Assembly (NCBI GenBank): GCA_017509785.1
Contig: JAFWOT010000014.1
Coordinates: 1-64,000 of the forward strand
Reading direction: 5' to 3'
DNA length: 64,000 nt
Origin: Clostridia bacterium
GTDB lineage: Bacteria; Bacillota; Clostridia; Christensenellales; CAG-138
Position 1 is the first letter of the stretch, and the number at the start of each line of letters is the position of its first letter. Both the position numbers and the translations under genes were made by a program. The notes beneath the pieces were generated by a model. It worked only from the letters and a program-made list of their open reading frames with translations. It was not told the origin of the DNA and made no database searches. Below are positions 52,111-61,501 of this stretch, piece by piece.

Positions 52111-54091
52111 TCAGATCCACCTCGCTCAGCGGCAGTTTAAAGCCGAATACGCAGCCGGAAGGAACGTTGTCGTGAAGTATGAGTCCGCTTCCGTGCGCTT
52201 CCAGTATGGAACGGCACAGCGGAAGCCCCAGCCCCATGCTCCTTCGGCTGTCGCCCACGTCGTTATCTCCGGTGAAGAACATTTCAAACACCCTTTCCTT
52301 CCATTCGTCGGGTATGCCCGGCCCGTTGTCGCTTACGCATATCACCGCGTGTTTTTCATCCGGCACGGCGCTTACAGTTATCAGGGAGCCCGTCGGCGTA
52401 TGCTTGACCGCGTTGTTCACAAGATTCACTATCACCTGTATTATGAGCCTCGCGTCCATTCTCGCAAGCATGGGCTCGCCGCCCGTCTCAAGCTTTATCG
52501 TGTGATCCGCCGAGCCCCTGTCGATATGACGAAGCGCCTCCTCGAGCACGTCCTCCACGATCTGATCCGAAACGTCGAGCTGTATGCTCCCGTCGCCTAT
52601 CTTTGAGATGGAGAGTATGTTCTCCACGAGCCTCGTCAGCCATTCGGCGTCGTCGCGGATGTCGGAAAGGAGCCTGTCGGCCGTCTCGTCGTCGAGCATT
52701 GCCCGATTGCCCAGCAGCGTATCGGCGTTGCCGGAGATGGAGGTCAGCGGAGTCCGTAGGTCGTGGGATATGGTCCTTAACAGGTTGGCGCGAAGCTGCT
52801 CGTTCCTTGCGAGCACGGCCGCCTCCTCGCGCCCCTTCGCGTTGCGGAGATTTTCCAAAGCAAGGCCGCATTCGCCGAGTATCGACTGCACGATCCCCTT
52901 CTCGGAAGAATCCGTCCTTCGGGAGGATGCGCCGATCCCGAGCACGCCGCAGACGCTCTCACCCGCCCTGATCGGAGTATAAACGTATTTTACCGATTTG
53001 CGCGCTTTGGCGCCCATGCCGGACTGCTTTTTGTTGGAATACGCCCACTGCGCGGCCTCGAGATCGGGCCCTTCGGAGGGAGCCGGCTCCGAGCCCTCCC
53101 TTCCCGCGAAGAAGAGCATGCCCGAGCAAAGCCCGTTCTCATCCGCAAAATAGACGGAGGTATCCACATTGAGAAGCTTCGAAATGCGCGACGCGGTGAT
53201 GCTCAGTATCTCCCTTTCGTCCTTTGCGCCCTGCAGTATGCGGTTGGTTTCGAAAAGGAGCTTCGTTCTGAAAGCATCGCCTGCCGAGAGCTTCGCCTGC
53301 GCCTTCAGCCTTGCGGCAAGGGTCCCGACTATTATGGACGCGGCAAGCGTTATCGCAAACGTGACGGGGTAGCCGGAACCGTAGGCGCGGAGCGTCAGCC
53401 GCGGCTCCGTGAGGAAATAATTGAACAGTATCACGCTCGCAAACGAGCCGAGCACCCCGCAGGTGAAGCCCCTTGTGAATATGGAGATCAGAAGCACGCA
53501 GAGCAGGTATACGGTTATTATGTTCGCCTCGGTGAATCCGAGCTTTTGAAAGAGCAGGCCCACCCCCGTCGCCGCCGCAAGCAGCGCGACGGTTATGCCG
53601 ATATCCTTCCACGAAGGCAGTATCGATTGCGTGAATGCGCCCTTTTTCCCGTAATACGCGCCCAACGAGCCCGTATCGGGAATGACGTGGACGTCTATCC
53701 CCGGGACGAGCTCGAACAGCCTTTCCGTAAGCGAGGGCTTGATAAAGAGCCTCCTGCGGCGGGCGGTGCTTATGCCTATTATGATCTTCGTCACGCCGGA
53801 GAGCCGCGCGTACTCGGCGATCTGTTCGGGAACGTCGTCGCCGTGCGTGGTCACGGTCTCGGCGCCGGCGGCCTCCGCAATGCGGATATGATCCTCAAGG
53901 CGTTTCCTGTCCTCGGGATCCATGGTTTCATAATCCGGCGTGCGGACGTACAGCGCCGTAAGCTGCGAGCCGAAAACCGAAGCCATCCTGACCGCAGTCT
54001 TGACGACCCTTTCGTTGGAAGGAGACGAGGACAGGCAGACGAGTATATGCTCGTTTACGCTGTCCCTTCTCTGCCTGCGGGCTGCGCTCAA
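52103..54091 (-). CDS. kdpD: KdpD-like sensor kinase lacking the N-terminal KdpD domain
   Basis: A 662-residue kinase. Residues 15-150 are the universal-stress-protein domain of KdpD, four short helices (about 165-265) are the DUF4118 membrane unit, and a GAF-like domain follows (about 285-425). The kinase core has H-box TISHDLRTPLTSISGNAD, LVNNAVKHTP and DNGPGIPDEWKER. The roughly 200-residue Walker-bearing KdpD sensor domain of the E. coli protein is absent. AAGGAG sits eight bases ahead of TTG 54,091; ATG 54,109 overlaps that site. Confidence 0.88.
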   Translation of the reverse strand: MSAARRQRRDSVNEHILVCLSSSPSNERVVKTAVRMASVFGSQLTALYVRTPDYETMDPEDRKRLEDHIRIAEAAGAETVTTHGDDVPEQIAEYARLSGVTKIIIGISTARRRRLFIKPSLTERLFELVPGIDVHVIPDTGSLGAYYGKKGAFTQSILPSWKDIGITVALLAAATGVGLLFQKLGFTEANIITVYLLCVLLISIFTRGFTCGVLGSFASVILFNYFLTEPRLTLRAYGSGYPVTFAITLAASIIVGTLAARLKAQAKLSAGDAFRTKLLFETNRILQGAKDEREILSITASRISKLLNVDTSVYFADENGLCSGMLFFAGREGSEPAPSEGPDLEAAQWAYSNKKQSGMGAKARKSVKYVYTPIRAGESVCGVLGIGASSRRTDSSEKGIVQSILGECGLALENLRNAKGREEAAVLARNEQLRANLLRTISHDLRTPLTSISGNADTLLGNRAMLDDETADRLLSDIRDDAEWLTRLVENILSISKIGDGSIQLDVSDQIVEDVLEEALRHIDRGSADHTIKLETGGEPMLARMDARLIIQVIVNLVNNAVKHTPTGSLITVSAVPDEKHAVICVSDNGPGIPDEWKERVFEMFFTGDNDVGDSRRSMGLGLPLCRSILEAHGSGLILHDNVPSGCVFGFKLPLSEVDLNE

Positions 54092-54169
54092 TTTTATCAC
54101 TCCTTCCACTGCTGCCGACCGACGCTCCTTTCGTTTTTGTCGGTCAACATTATATCACGAAATGCCGCT

Positions 54170-54421
54170 TTATTCCACCCGGGGCAGATCCCCGTCGTCG
54201 ATCTGTCCGGGATCGCATGGCATATCGAAATAGAGAATGCCGCTGTTCTCGAATTCTTCGACCGGATCGTCCCGCGTGCGGCGATCCTTCTTTTCGGGAC
54301 GGCGCTCCGGCTCGGCTATGACGTTTCGACGGCTCCTTAAAAAGCGTTCGAGCTTTATTACCGGAATGAACCCGAAAGCAAACAGAGCGGCCATCGATAC
54401 TATCAGCACAGCGTCCTCCAT
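54170..54421 (-). CDS. Small single-span membrane protein of the potassium operon
   Basis: An 83-residue protein. One membrane helix (VLIVSMAALFAFGFIPVIKL) is followed by a charged cytoplasmic tail rich in Arg, Glu and Asp. GGAGG lies eight bases ahead of ATG 54,421. It is 16 bases after ktrA and 78 bases before kdpD, so it is part of the same transcript. It may be a transporter or sensor accessory; the family is not recognised. Confidence 0.65.
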   Translation of the reverse strand: MEDAVLIVSMAALFAFGFIPVIKLERFLRSRRNVIAEPERRPEKKDRRTRDDPVEEFENSGILYFDMPCDPGQIDDGDLPRVE

Positions 54422-54437
54422 GCATAACACCTCCGCG

Positions 54438-55085
54438 TCAGATCCTGAAGCATTTTCGCAGCGCGCCGAGCTCCCCAAGCGCGAGCAGAGTGACGTCGCC
54501 CGTCAGCAGGGTCTCGGGCGTGATAGTAAAATTGCTTACCCCGTTTCGCTTTACCGCGAGTATGTTGATCCCGTGCCTCTTCCTGACGTCCAAAGCACCG
54601 ACCGTCTTGCCGAGCCACGCTTCCGGCACTTTGACTTCGAATATCGCATGGCGCTCGTCAAGCTCAATATAGTCGAGTATGTGGTTCCCCGTGTATCTGA
54701 CGGCGGCCCATTTGGCCATCTCCTTCTCGGGATAGACGACGTGATCCGCACCGTTCCTCAGAAGAAACTTCGCCTGCACGTCGCGCTCCGCCCTTGCGAT
54801 AACGCAGGCTGCGCCGAGCTCCTTGAGCATGGAGGTCGTTTCCAGCGAGCTTTGGAAATCCCCGCTGATCGCCACTATGCAGAGGTCGAAGTTCTTCACC
54901 CCGAGGGAGCGCAGGAAGGCCTCGTTGGTGCTGTCGCCTATCCGGGCTCCGGTGACGAACGGGATGATATCGTTTATGCGTTCCTCGTCGATATCGACCG
55001 CCATGACCTGATGGCCGAGCTTTGAAAGCTGTATCGCCGCGTGCCTGCCGAATCTTCCCGTTCCGATAAGTAAAACCGTTTTCAT
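54438..55085 (-). CDS. ktrA: KtrA/TrkA RCK-domain potassium regulator
   Basis: A 215-residue RCK protein that gates the membrane subunit in response to nucleotides. The Rossmann motif IGTGRFGRHAA and acidic MAVDIDEERI bind NAD(H) or ATP/ADP, and the second half (about 135-215) is the RCK_C ligand domain. AAGGAG precedes the ATG. ktrB is 35 bases upstream. Confidence 0.93.
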   Translation of the reverse strand: MKTVLLIGTGRFGRHAAIQLSKLGHQVMAVDIDEERINDIIPFVTGARIGDSTNEAFLRSLGVKNFDLCIVAISGDFQSSLETTSMLKELGAACVIARAERDVQAKFLLRNGADHVVYPEKEMAKWAAVRYTGNHILDYIELDERHAIFEVKVPEAWLGKTVGALDVRKRHGINILAVKRNGVSNFTITPETLLTGDVTLLALGELGALRKCFRI

Positions 55086-55120
55086 ATCCGTATTTCTCCT
55101 TTATTGCTTCACGGGGCCGC

Positions 55121-56458
55121 TCATCCCACCATTACGTTTTCGACGGGCAGCTTGGAATTCGACCTTCCGTTCAGGGGAAGGAACGCGTATACGAAGGTCA
55201 TTCCTCCAACCCTGCCGATGAACATCAGCAGCATGAGCACTGCCCTCGAGGCGGGGCCCAGCCCCGGAGTCAGGCCGAGGGTGAGCCCGACCGTTCCCAG
55301 CGCGGAGGCCGTTTCGAACATGCAGTCCCCTAATGGGAGGCTCTCGATGGAGCTGATCGCCGCGGCGCCGAGAAAGAACAGCGTCAGATACATGATGAAC
55401 AGCGCCCCCGCCGTCCTCACCGCCGAAGGCTTTATCCGCCTGCCGAAAAGCTCCGCGTCCTCCTGCTTTTTGAATACCGAAACGACGTTTGCGGCAAGCA
55501 GAGCGAAGGTCGTCGTTTTCATTCCGCCCGCGGTCGAGCCGGGCGAGCCGCCTATGAGCATCAGAGCCGTCGTCATTGCCTTCGACACTCCCGAAAGCTT
55601 CGTAAGGTCATACGTGTTGAACCCCGCGGTGCGCGGCGTGACGGCCTGGAAGAACGAGGCAAGCAACCTTTCGCCCGGGGGCAGACCGCGCATATCGAAC
55701 AAGAACAGCCACGCCGCGGGGAGAAGGATCAGCAGGCAGGTCATTGAAAGGACGGTCTTGGTCTGCGCGGAGTATTTCGTGATCCTCGATCGATGCGTGC
55801 GGATATCGTCCCACGAAAGGAACCCGACGCCCCCGATGATTATGAGGAGCATGACGGGGACGGTCACGGCGGCGTCTTTTGAGAAAGCCGTTAGGGATGA
55901 GAACGCGCCGGTCTGCGAGCCCATCACGTCGAACCCGGCGTTGCAGAACGCGGAGACGGAATGAAACACGGCAAACCATACGCCCTTGGCTCCAAACCTC
56001 AAAACGAACGAGGGCATGAGTGCCGCCGCGCCGATGAGCTCGATAAGGAACGCCCCCTTCAGGACGAACCTTGTCAGCCGCACTATCCCCCCGAGCTTTG
56101 GCGCGGACATCGCGCTCTGCATGGCGCTTCGCGTGAACAGCGAGATCTTCCTGCCCGAGAGCATTGCGACCGAGGCGGCGACGGTCACGACTCCGAGGCC
56201 CCCTGTCTGGATGAGGATCAGTATCACCGCCTGCCCGAAGCCGGACCAGCAGGCGGCGGTATCCCTTACAACGAGGCCAGTCACGCAGACCGCCGATACC
56301 GCCGTGAACGCCGCGTCGCCGAACGGGACCGGCTTCCCCGTGCGGGAGGAAACGGGCAGCATCAGCAGGGCAGTGCCGGCGAGTATCACGGCGGCAAATC
56401 CGAGAACAATGATTATCCACGGCGACACTCTTCGCTTTTTTTCGGGCGCCTCGTCCAT
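55121..56458 (-). CDS. ktrB: KtrB/TrkH potassium transporter subunit
   Basis: A 445-residue potassium uptake channel with four M1-P-M2 repeats. The selectivity glycines are visible in each pore loop: AVCVTGLVV, SAFCNAGFDV, TPRTAGFNT and ALGTVGLTL. GGGAGGAG precedes the ATG. As first gene of ktrB-ktrA-small membrane protein-kdpD-kdpE it makes a potassium uptake and sensing operon. Confidence 0.94.
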   Translation of the reverse strand: MDEAPEKKRRVSPWIIIVLGFAAVILAGTALLMLPVSSRTGKPVPFGDAAFTAVSAVCVTGLVVRDTAACWSGFGQAVILILIQTGGLGVVTVAASVAMLSGRKISLFTRSAMQSAMSAPKLGGIVRLTRFVLKGAFLIELIGAAALMPSFVLRFGAKGVWFAVFHSVSAFCNAGFDVMGSQTGAFSSLTAFSKDAAVTVPVMLLIIIGGVGFLSWDDIRTHRSRITKYSAQTKTVLSMTCLLILLPAAWLFLFDMRGLPPGERLLASFFQAVTPRTAGFNTYDLTKLSGVSKAMTTALMLIGGSPGSTAGGMKTTTFALLAANVVSVFKKQEDAELFGRRIKPSAVRTAGALFIMYLTLFFLGAAAISSIESLPLGDCMFETASALGTVGLTLGLTPGLGPASRAVLMLLMFIGRVGGMTFVYAFLPLNGRSNSKLPVENVMVG

Positions 56459-56622
56459 AACGCTCCTCCCTTTTCTTTCGTCAATTAATTGTACTTCATT
56501 CCGTTTTAAGACGGCGTTAAATCAAAAGGCAGAGCATTAAGAAGGGATAAAGATTCCGCAAGCTCCGGGGGCGGATCCGTTTATTCGCCCCAAATTCGTC
56601 ATATTGACGCCCATTTGCACGA

Positions 56623-56651
56623 TTGCGTTTCGGAGTCGGGTTTGGTATAAT
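56623..56651 (+). promoter_or_regulatory. Promoter of the alcohol dehydrogenase gene
   Basis: TTGCGT (56,623-56,628) and TATAAT (56,646-56,651) are 17 bases apart, 30 bases ahead of the ATG. Confidence 0.78.
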
Positions 56652-56680
56652 TATCTCAAATCAAAACCGGAGGTAATCCC

Positions 56681-57829
56681 ATGTCAACACGAATCGTATT
56701 GAACACCGTTTCCTACCACGGTCACGGAGCGATCGGAAACATCGTGCCCGAGCTCAGGAACCGCGGCTTCAGGAAGGCTTTCGTCACCAGCGACGCGGAT
56801 CTCTTGAAGTTCGGCGTTACGAAGAAGGTCACCGATCTTCTGGATGAAGCGAACTTTGAGTATTCCGTTTACAGCGACATTAAGCCCAATCCCACGATCG
56901 AGAACGTTCAGAACGGCGTCGAGGCCTTCAAGGCCGCCGAAGCGGACTGCATCATCGCCATAGGCGGCGGCTCCAGCATGGATACCGCCAAGGCCATCGG
57001 CGTTATAATCAACAACCCCGAGTTCGCGGACGTCCGTTCACTTGAGGGCGTCGCCCCCACGAAGAAGCACGCCGTGTTCACCATTGCCGTGCCGACGACC
57101 GCCGGCACCGCCGCGGAGGTCACCATCAACTACGTCATCACCGACGTTGAGAAGAAGCGCAAATTCGTCTGCGTCGACACGAACGACATCCCCGAGATCG
57201 CCGTCGTCGACCCCGATATGATGAGCACCATGCCCAAGGGCCTCACCGCCGCCACCGGCATGGACGCTCTCACGCACGCGATAGAGGGCTACATCACGAA
57301 GGGGCACAACACCATTTCCGATATGTTCCATCTTGAAGCCATCCGCCTCATCGCAAAGAACCTGCGCGCCGCCGTGATGAACGACCCGGACGGCCGCGAG
57401 GGCATGGCGCTCGGCCAGTATATCGCGGGGATGGGCTTCTCGAACGTGGGGCTCGGCATCGTGCATTCCATGGCGCACGGGCTTTCCGCCCTCTACGACA
57501 CGCCCCACGGCGTCGCCTGCGCGATACTGCTGCCCGTCGGCCTTGAATACAACAAGCCCGTTTCCTTCAGGCGCTACCGCGCGATAGGCCGCGCTATGGA
57601 GGTCCCCGGCATCGACTCCATGGATGACGAAGCCGCCGCGGACGCCGCGATCTCCGCCGTAAGGCAGCTCTCCCACGACGTGGGCATCCCCGCCGATCTC
57701 AAGGGCATACTGAAGGAGGAGGACGTGCGCTTCCTCTCCGAATCCGCCTTTGCCGACGCCTGCTGCCCGGGCAACCCGCGTGACACCTCCGTCGAGGAGA
57801 TCGTCGCCCTCTATAAGAGCCAGATGTGA
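56681..57829 (+). CDS. Iron-containing alcohol dehydrogenase, lactaldehyde reductase (FucO)-like
   Basis: A 382-residue group III dehydrogenase. The NAD site is IAIGGGSSMDTAKA, and the iron ligands are the Asp in the second domain (VDPDMM region) and the His in MDALTHAIEGY, GIVHSMAHGLSALYDTPHG. Overall sequence is closest in feel to FucO-type reductases that make 1,2-propanediol from lactaldehyde in fucose or rhamnose breakdown. No sugar pathway genes are adjacent, so a general fermentative alcohol role is possible. CCGGAGG precedes the ATG. It forms a single-gene unit. Confidence 0.9.
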   Translation: MSTRIVLNTVSYHGHGAIGNIVPELRNRGFRKAFVTSDADLLKFGVTKKVTDLLDEANFEYSVYSDIKPNPTIENVQNGVEAFKAAEADCIIAIGGGSSMDTAKAIGVIINNPEFADVRSLEGVAPTKKHAVFTIAVPTTAGTAAEVTINYVITDVEKKRKFVCVDTNDIPEIAVVDPDMMSTMPKGLTAATGMDALTHAIEGYITKGHNTISDMFHLEAIRLIAKNLRAAVMNDPDGREGMALGQYIAGMGFSNVGLGIVHSMAHGLSALYDTPHGVACAILLPVGLEYNKPVSFRRYRAIGRAMEVPGIDSMDDEAAADAAISAVRQLSHDVGIPADLKGILKEEDVRFLSESAFADACCPGNPRDTSVEEIVALYKSQM

Positions 57830-57840
57830 TCCGGAATACA

Positions 57841-57878
57841 AAAAGGACGTTCCCCGTGCGGGAGCGTCCCTTTTTTTA
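57841..57878 (+). terminator. Terminator of the alcohol dehydrogenase gene
   Basis: AAAGGACG and CGTCCCTTT form the stem and seven T residues follow. It also lies at the 3' end of the convergent ATPase gene. Confidence 0.85.
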
Positions 57879-57886
57879 TGCCGTTA

Positions 57887-59206
57887 TCAGTAAACCGTGC
57901 TCCTTTGCCTTCCGAGCCCGGCGCCCATGAAGAACTCGAGCGAGTTGAGTATGAGTATGCCGTCGGTGGTCGTCCTCGTCTCGGTGTCGTTGACGATTAT
58001 GACCTTGGGGTGGTTGTCCTTTATCTTCCTCAGCGGGGAGAGCAGCAGGCGCCTGTCACGCTCGCGGAAGGCGTCCGCCGTCTGGATGTAGACGCGGTCG
58101 TGCCCGTCGGCGGCCATGAATTTGACCTCCTCCTCGCCGTACTTGCCGTTGAAGACCTCGTAGCCCCGCCTCAGCAGCTCGAAGTAGACCCGGTTCTCGA
58201 GCGCTCTGCCGCCGTCGTCGGGCTGTTCCCCCGCGATCAGCCGGTAGATACCCATATCGACTATGTAGAATTTGGCAAGCGTTTTGAGCTTCTGTCCCGC
58301 CTTGATATCATACCGCTCCGCCATATAGAAGAGATGCGAGCTCAGAAGCGCCCTCATGTAGCTTTCGACCGTCTTGGTCGAGGAGGGCCTGTCGAGGTAC
58401 AGCGGGGTCTGTTTGCCGACCCAGGTCGCGGAGACGTTCCGCCCCATCGCCTTTGCAAGTACGGTTATTATGCAGCCGAGCAGGTTCTGATCGGTGATCG
58501 AGCTGAGCCCCGCGGAGCTGTTCACCTCGAGTATGTCGTGCAGGACTATGGATGAGTACATTCCATCCGCGGAGGAAAGCGGATCGAGATCCAGAAAGCC
58601 GTTGTTCCAATGGATCGGCAGGGCGCTCTTGGTCATGTATCCGGCAAGCAGATCCCTTGCGGTGTGCGCGCCGCCGTCCGCGCCTACGTAGCGCTTGCTC
58701 TGCACCGGGACTCCCGGGGCGGTCGTTTCCCTGTTGCCGTGGAAGCCGATGAATTCCTCGAACGAAAGGGGAAGCATCTCGACGACGTCGTATCTGCCCT
58801 CCCTGTACATGCTGAACCTTTCGGATAACGCCCGCCTGTTGGAGGCCGTGATCACCAGCTTTACGTCCGGATGCGAAACGATGTGTTCCGCCGCGCGCTC
58901 CCAGTCGGGCAGGTGGATCGGCTCGTCAAGGAACACCAGGTTCCTCTTGCCGGGAGAGTACCTCTCCTCGAACCATTTGATGAGATCGTCCGCGCAGAAG
59001 CACTCCCATTTCGCGCGCTCGAGGCTCTTTTCGAGTACCGCCGCATTTTCCGCCGCCCTCTTCATGATCTGCTCCTCAACGCAGGCCGCCGCGCAGCTCT
59101 TTCCCGAATGCCTTACGCCGATAATGAAGGCCGCGTTTTCATTTTCGAGCAGGCGAAGTATTTGCTTTTGATAGTGTTTTCGTGTTATCAGATTGCCTGT
59201 CCCCAT
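57887..59206 (-). CDS. AAA-14/DUF4143 family ATPase
   Basis: A 439-residue ATPase. It has Walker A IIGVRHSGKSCAA, Walker B NLVFLDEPIHL, sensor VKLVITASNRR, and then a C-terminal DUF4143 domain with a nuclease-like LENRVYFELLRRGYEV ... EVKFMA stretch. Such proteins are widespread and their job is unclear. Its upstream region is AT-rich with no partner gene. Confidence 0.85.
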   Translation of the reverse strand: MGTGNLITRKHYQKQILRLLENENAAFIIGVRHSGKSCAAACVEEQIMKRAAENAAVLEKSLERAKWECFCADDLIKWFEERYSPGKRNLVFLDEPIHLPDWERAAEHIVSHPDVKLVITASNRRALSERFSMYREGRYDVVEMLPLSFEEFIGFHGNRETTAPGVPVQSKRYVGADGGAHTARDLLAGYMTKSALPIHWNNGFLDLDPLSSADGMYSSIVLHDILEVNSSAGLSSITDQNLLGCIITVLAKAMGRNVSATWVGKQTPLYLDRPSSTKTVESYMRALLSSHLFYMAERYDIKAGQKLKTLAKFYIVDMGIYRLIAGEQPDDGGRALENRVYFELLRRGYEVFNGKYGEEEVKFMAADGHDRVYIQTADAFRERDRRLLLSPLRKIKDNHPKVIIVNDTETRTTTDGILILNSLEFFMGAGLGRQRSTVY

Positions 59207-59598
59207 CAGTTCCCCTTCCTTCCGGCACTAAAAAACTTTCAATGGGGCGAATACAGCGTTGTGTCGCATTTATATATCTTATATTTACCCCCGTTATTTG
59301 TTTTTACTATATCAGATGAGTTCCGTTTTTTCAAGGCAACTGATGGTTTTTTTCAAAAGTTTATTCCGTCGATAACACAAAAATTTGCACAGACCGTCCT
59401 CTCATAACGATTATTAGTATATTTTTGTTTTTGCCCGAATGGATTGTGTTTTCTCACGGCAGTTGTTATAATAAGATAAGCGGCGATCCGGGCGCTTCCG
59501 TGCTTAATATATCAAATTAGCGGGAACCTCGGAGCCGATCTGTGCGTTATATAAATGGAGTCCGGCAGAGGGGTGCCGGATGGAGGAATTGATCGCAT
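59207..59598 (+). promoter_or_regulatory. AT-rich intergenic region with sigma-factor gene promoter
   Basis: The 392-base gap holds TTGTGT (59,444-59,449) and TATAAT (59,467-59,472) with a 17-base spacer, facing the ECF sigma gene. The leader from there to the start is about 120 bases. I see no gene in the gap. Confidence 0.65.
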
Positions 59599-60117
59599 AT
59601 GCCCGAACGTGATTTCGAAAGCATATATAAGGATTACTCCCGACTTGTTTACTGGGCTGCATACCGCGTTCTCTCCAACAAGGAGCAGACCGAGGACGTT
59701 ACGCAGAACGTGTTTATTACTGTACTCAAAAGCATGGGTGAGATCTCCGCTCTGTCGGACGCCCAACTGAAGGGTTGGCTCTACCGTGTGGCTGTGAACG
59801 CCGCGCTTGACGCAAAGCGCCGCGCCGGGCATGAGGTCCTTTCGGACGAGCCCGTTGGCGCGGAGGTGCCGGATACGACCGGCACGCCCGAGGAACAGGT
59901 CGAAAAGGATCTGCTCCGTACTGCCGTCAGAGAGGCGCTCGACAGCATGGAGGAGGTTTACCGGGAGCCTCTAATGATGTTCTACTACTCCGAGATGAGC
60001 ATAAAGGAGATCTCCGAAACGCTCGAGGTCTCGGAGGGAACGGTGAAGTCCCGCATGAGCAGGGGGAGAAAAATATTGGCAAGGCACCTTCGTGCAAAGG
60101 GGATCAGTTATGAATGA
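59599..60117 (+). CDS. ECF RNA polymerase sigma factor
   Basis: A 172-residue ECF sigma factor. Region 2 (YKDYSRLVYWAAYRVL, EDVTQNVFITVLK) binds the -10 element, and region 4 (YREPLMMFYYSEMSIKEISE, VSEGTVKSRMSRGRKIL) binds the -35. GGAGG is 12 bases ahead of the ATG, a little long. The next gene starts inside its last codons (ATGAATGA), so the two are coupled, the usual sign of a sigma/anti-sigma pair. Confidence 0.92.
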   Translation: MPERDFESIYKDYSRLVYWAAYRVLSNKEQTEDVTQNVFITVLKSMGEISALSDAQLKGWLYRVAVNAALDAKRRAGHEVLSDEPVGAEVPDTTGTPEEQVEKDLLRTAVREALDSMEEVYREPLMMFYYSEMSIKEISETLEVSEGTVKSRMSRGRKILARHLRAKGISYE

Positions 60118-61012
60118 TGAGCTGAATAAAAATGAATTGGAACCGGAAGAGCTGATAGCTCTTGACCGTCTGCTTACCCGAACAGCCGGGCAGGACGACG
60201 CGCAGGTCGATTACGCCGCGATGCTCGAGGGCGTCAAGGCACGTGCCGCGAAGGAAGGGATAGTCATATTCCCCTCCGCCAAAGCGAACAGGAAGAAGGA
60301 GCGCAGGCGCAGCCTTATCCGCAGCACCGTCGCGGGGTTCGCGGTGGCTGCCGCGGTGCTCATAGTCGGGTTTGCCGCCGTGAAGGGCGCCGATCTGCTC
60401 TTCGGGCAGAACGATCCCAAGAACGTCACGGCCGACGTTTCCGGCGACGAGTCCTCAAAGCACGACACCATCGTCCGGACGAAGGCCCCCGTCGCGACCG
60501 AACAGAGCGCCTATTACAGCGAGTCCGCTCCCGAGGTCACCGACGCCGTTATGACTCCCGTCCCCGCCGCGACGGAGATCCCCGACATGACGGAGGATCC
60601 GGCGATGACCTCCATGCCCACGGAATACCCCATGAAGGGCGGAGTCGTCGGTTACGTGCTGCTGGACAGCTTTGACGCCGTTCCCGACGAGATAGACGAG
60701 CTCATCCCCGAAGACCTCCCCTCCTTTATGGAGGCGAAGGGGATCGACGAGCCCTACCTCGAGGCGAAGGCCTACGGGATCGTCGACGATAAGGAATTCA
60801 CCTACGTCTGCCGCATGACCGACGAGATCGACTCGGAGCTTTCCGTAGGCGTGGCAAGGTACAGCATGAACACCGACACCAACACGATCCATTACCTCTG
60901 GAGGATCAGCGAGGAGAATTACCTCGATATAGAGTTCGTCGGGTTTGAAAGGTTCTTCGCGGAGAACATGCTTCTGAGCCTCGTTCCCGCGGAGCTGTCC
61001 GAAGCGGCGTAA
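60110..61012 (+). CDS. Probable anti-sigma factor, single-pass membrane protein
   Basis: A 300-residue protein. A cytoplasmic N-terminus (about 1-75) is followed by one helix (VAGFAVAAAVLIVGFAAVKG, about 78-98), a Thr/Pro/Glu-rich external linker (about 110-175) and a C-terminal external domain (about 180-300). The cytoplasmic part lacks a visible zinc-binding HxxxCxxC motif. The role is inferred from the eight-base overlap with the sigma gene and from the topology. AAAGGGG precedes ATG 60,110. Confidence 0.7.
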   Translation: MNDELNKNELEPEELIALDRLLTRTAGQDDAQVDYAAMLEGVKARAAKEGIVIFPSAKANRKKERRRSLIRSTVAGFAVAAAVLIVGFAAVKGADLLFGQNDPKNVTADVSGDESSKHDTIVRTKAPVATEQSAYYSESAPEVTDAVMTPVPAATEIPDMTEDPAMTSMPTEYPMKGGVVGYVLLDSFDAVPDEIDELIPEDLPSFMEAKGIDEPYLEAKAYGIVDDKEFTYVCRMTDEIDSELSVGVARYSMNTDTNTIHYLWRISEENYLDIEFVGFERFFAENMLLSLVPAELSEAA

Positions 61013-61023
61013 AAAGCGCAATC

Positions 61024-61052
61024 AAAAAAGGCTGAAAGCATCAGCCTTTTTT
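61024..61052. terminator. Terminator of the sigma operon
   Basis: AAAAAAGGCTGA and TCAGCCTTTTTT form a symmetric stem that can also serve the convergent gene at 61,067. Confidence 0.88.
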
Positions 61053-61066
61053 TGCGTTCAAAAATA

Positions 61067-61501
61067 TTATTCCTCATGGATCCGGGTGATGTCGCTGCCT
61101 ATCTGTTCGGTATCGAGGCGGCGCAGCAGCTCGTCGAACGGGCAGACCACGCGCTCACAGCAGGGGTGGAAATAGAATACGCAGGTCCTCTCGTCGGGGC
61201 TGAATTCCGAACCGGTCTCGCTCCAGATGATTATGCGCTTGTTCCCCCTCGTCGCGATGGCCTGACCGAGCTCGGTATGCGTTCCGGCTCCGCCGGGGAG
61301 CAGCGCTATAACGAGCTCCGCGTCACGGACGGCCCTCAGCTCGTTGAAGGCGACCTCGCCCATGCGGATCTCCCCCTCGCGCCGCACGTCGCCGTGAGCC
61401 ATCCAATCATACGTCAGCTCATGGCCGCGGCTCTTCAGTATCTCCGAAAGCTCGATCGCTCTGCCGGCGTTCATACCCCCTGTCGAAATATAAAACCTCA
61501 T
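61067..61501 (-). CDS. Nucleoside 2-deoxyribosyltransferase-like protein
   Basis: A 144-residue Rossmann-like protein. MRFYISTGGMNAGRAIELSE, AVRDAELVIALLPGGAGTHTELGQAIA and KRIIIWSE match the nucleoside 2-deoxyribosyltransferase-like fold, which exchanges bases on deoxyribonucleosides. It overlaps the thymidine kinase gene by four bases, consistent with deoxynucleoside salvage. Confidence 0.8.
   Translation of the reverse strand: MRFYISTGGMNAGRAIELSEILKSRGHELTYDWMAHGDVRREGEIRMGEVAFNELRAVRDAELVIALLPGGAGTHTELGQAIATRGNKRIIIWSETGSEFSPDERTCVFYFHPCCERVVCPFDELLRRLDTEQIGSDITRIHEE

Noticed and set aside
51382..56458. A Kdp potassium ATPase operon
   Set aside because: kdpE and kdpD are present, but none of kdpF, A, B or C is; the linked transporter is Ktr.
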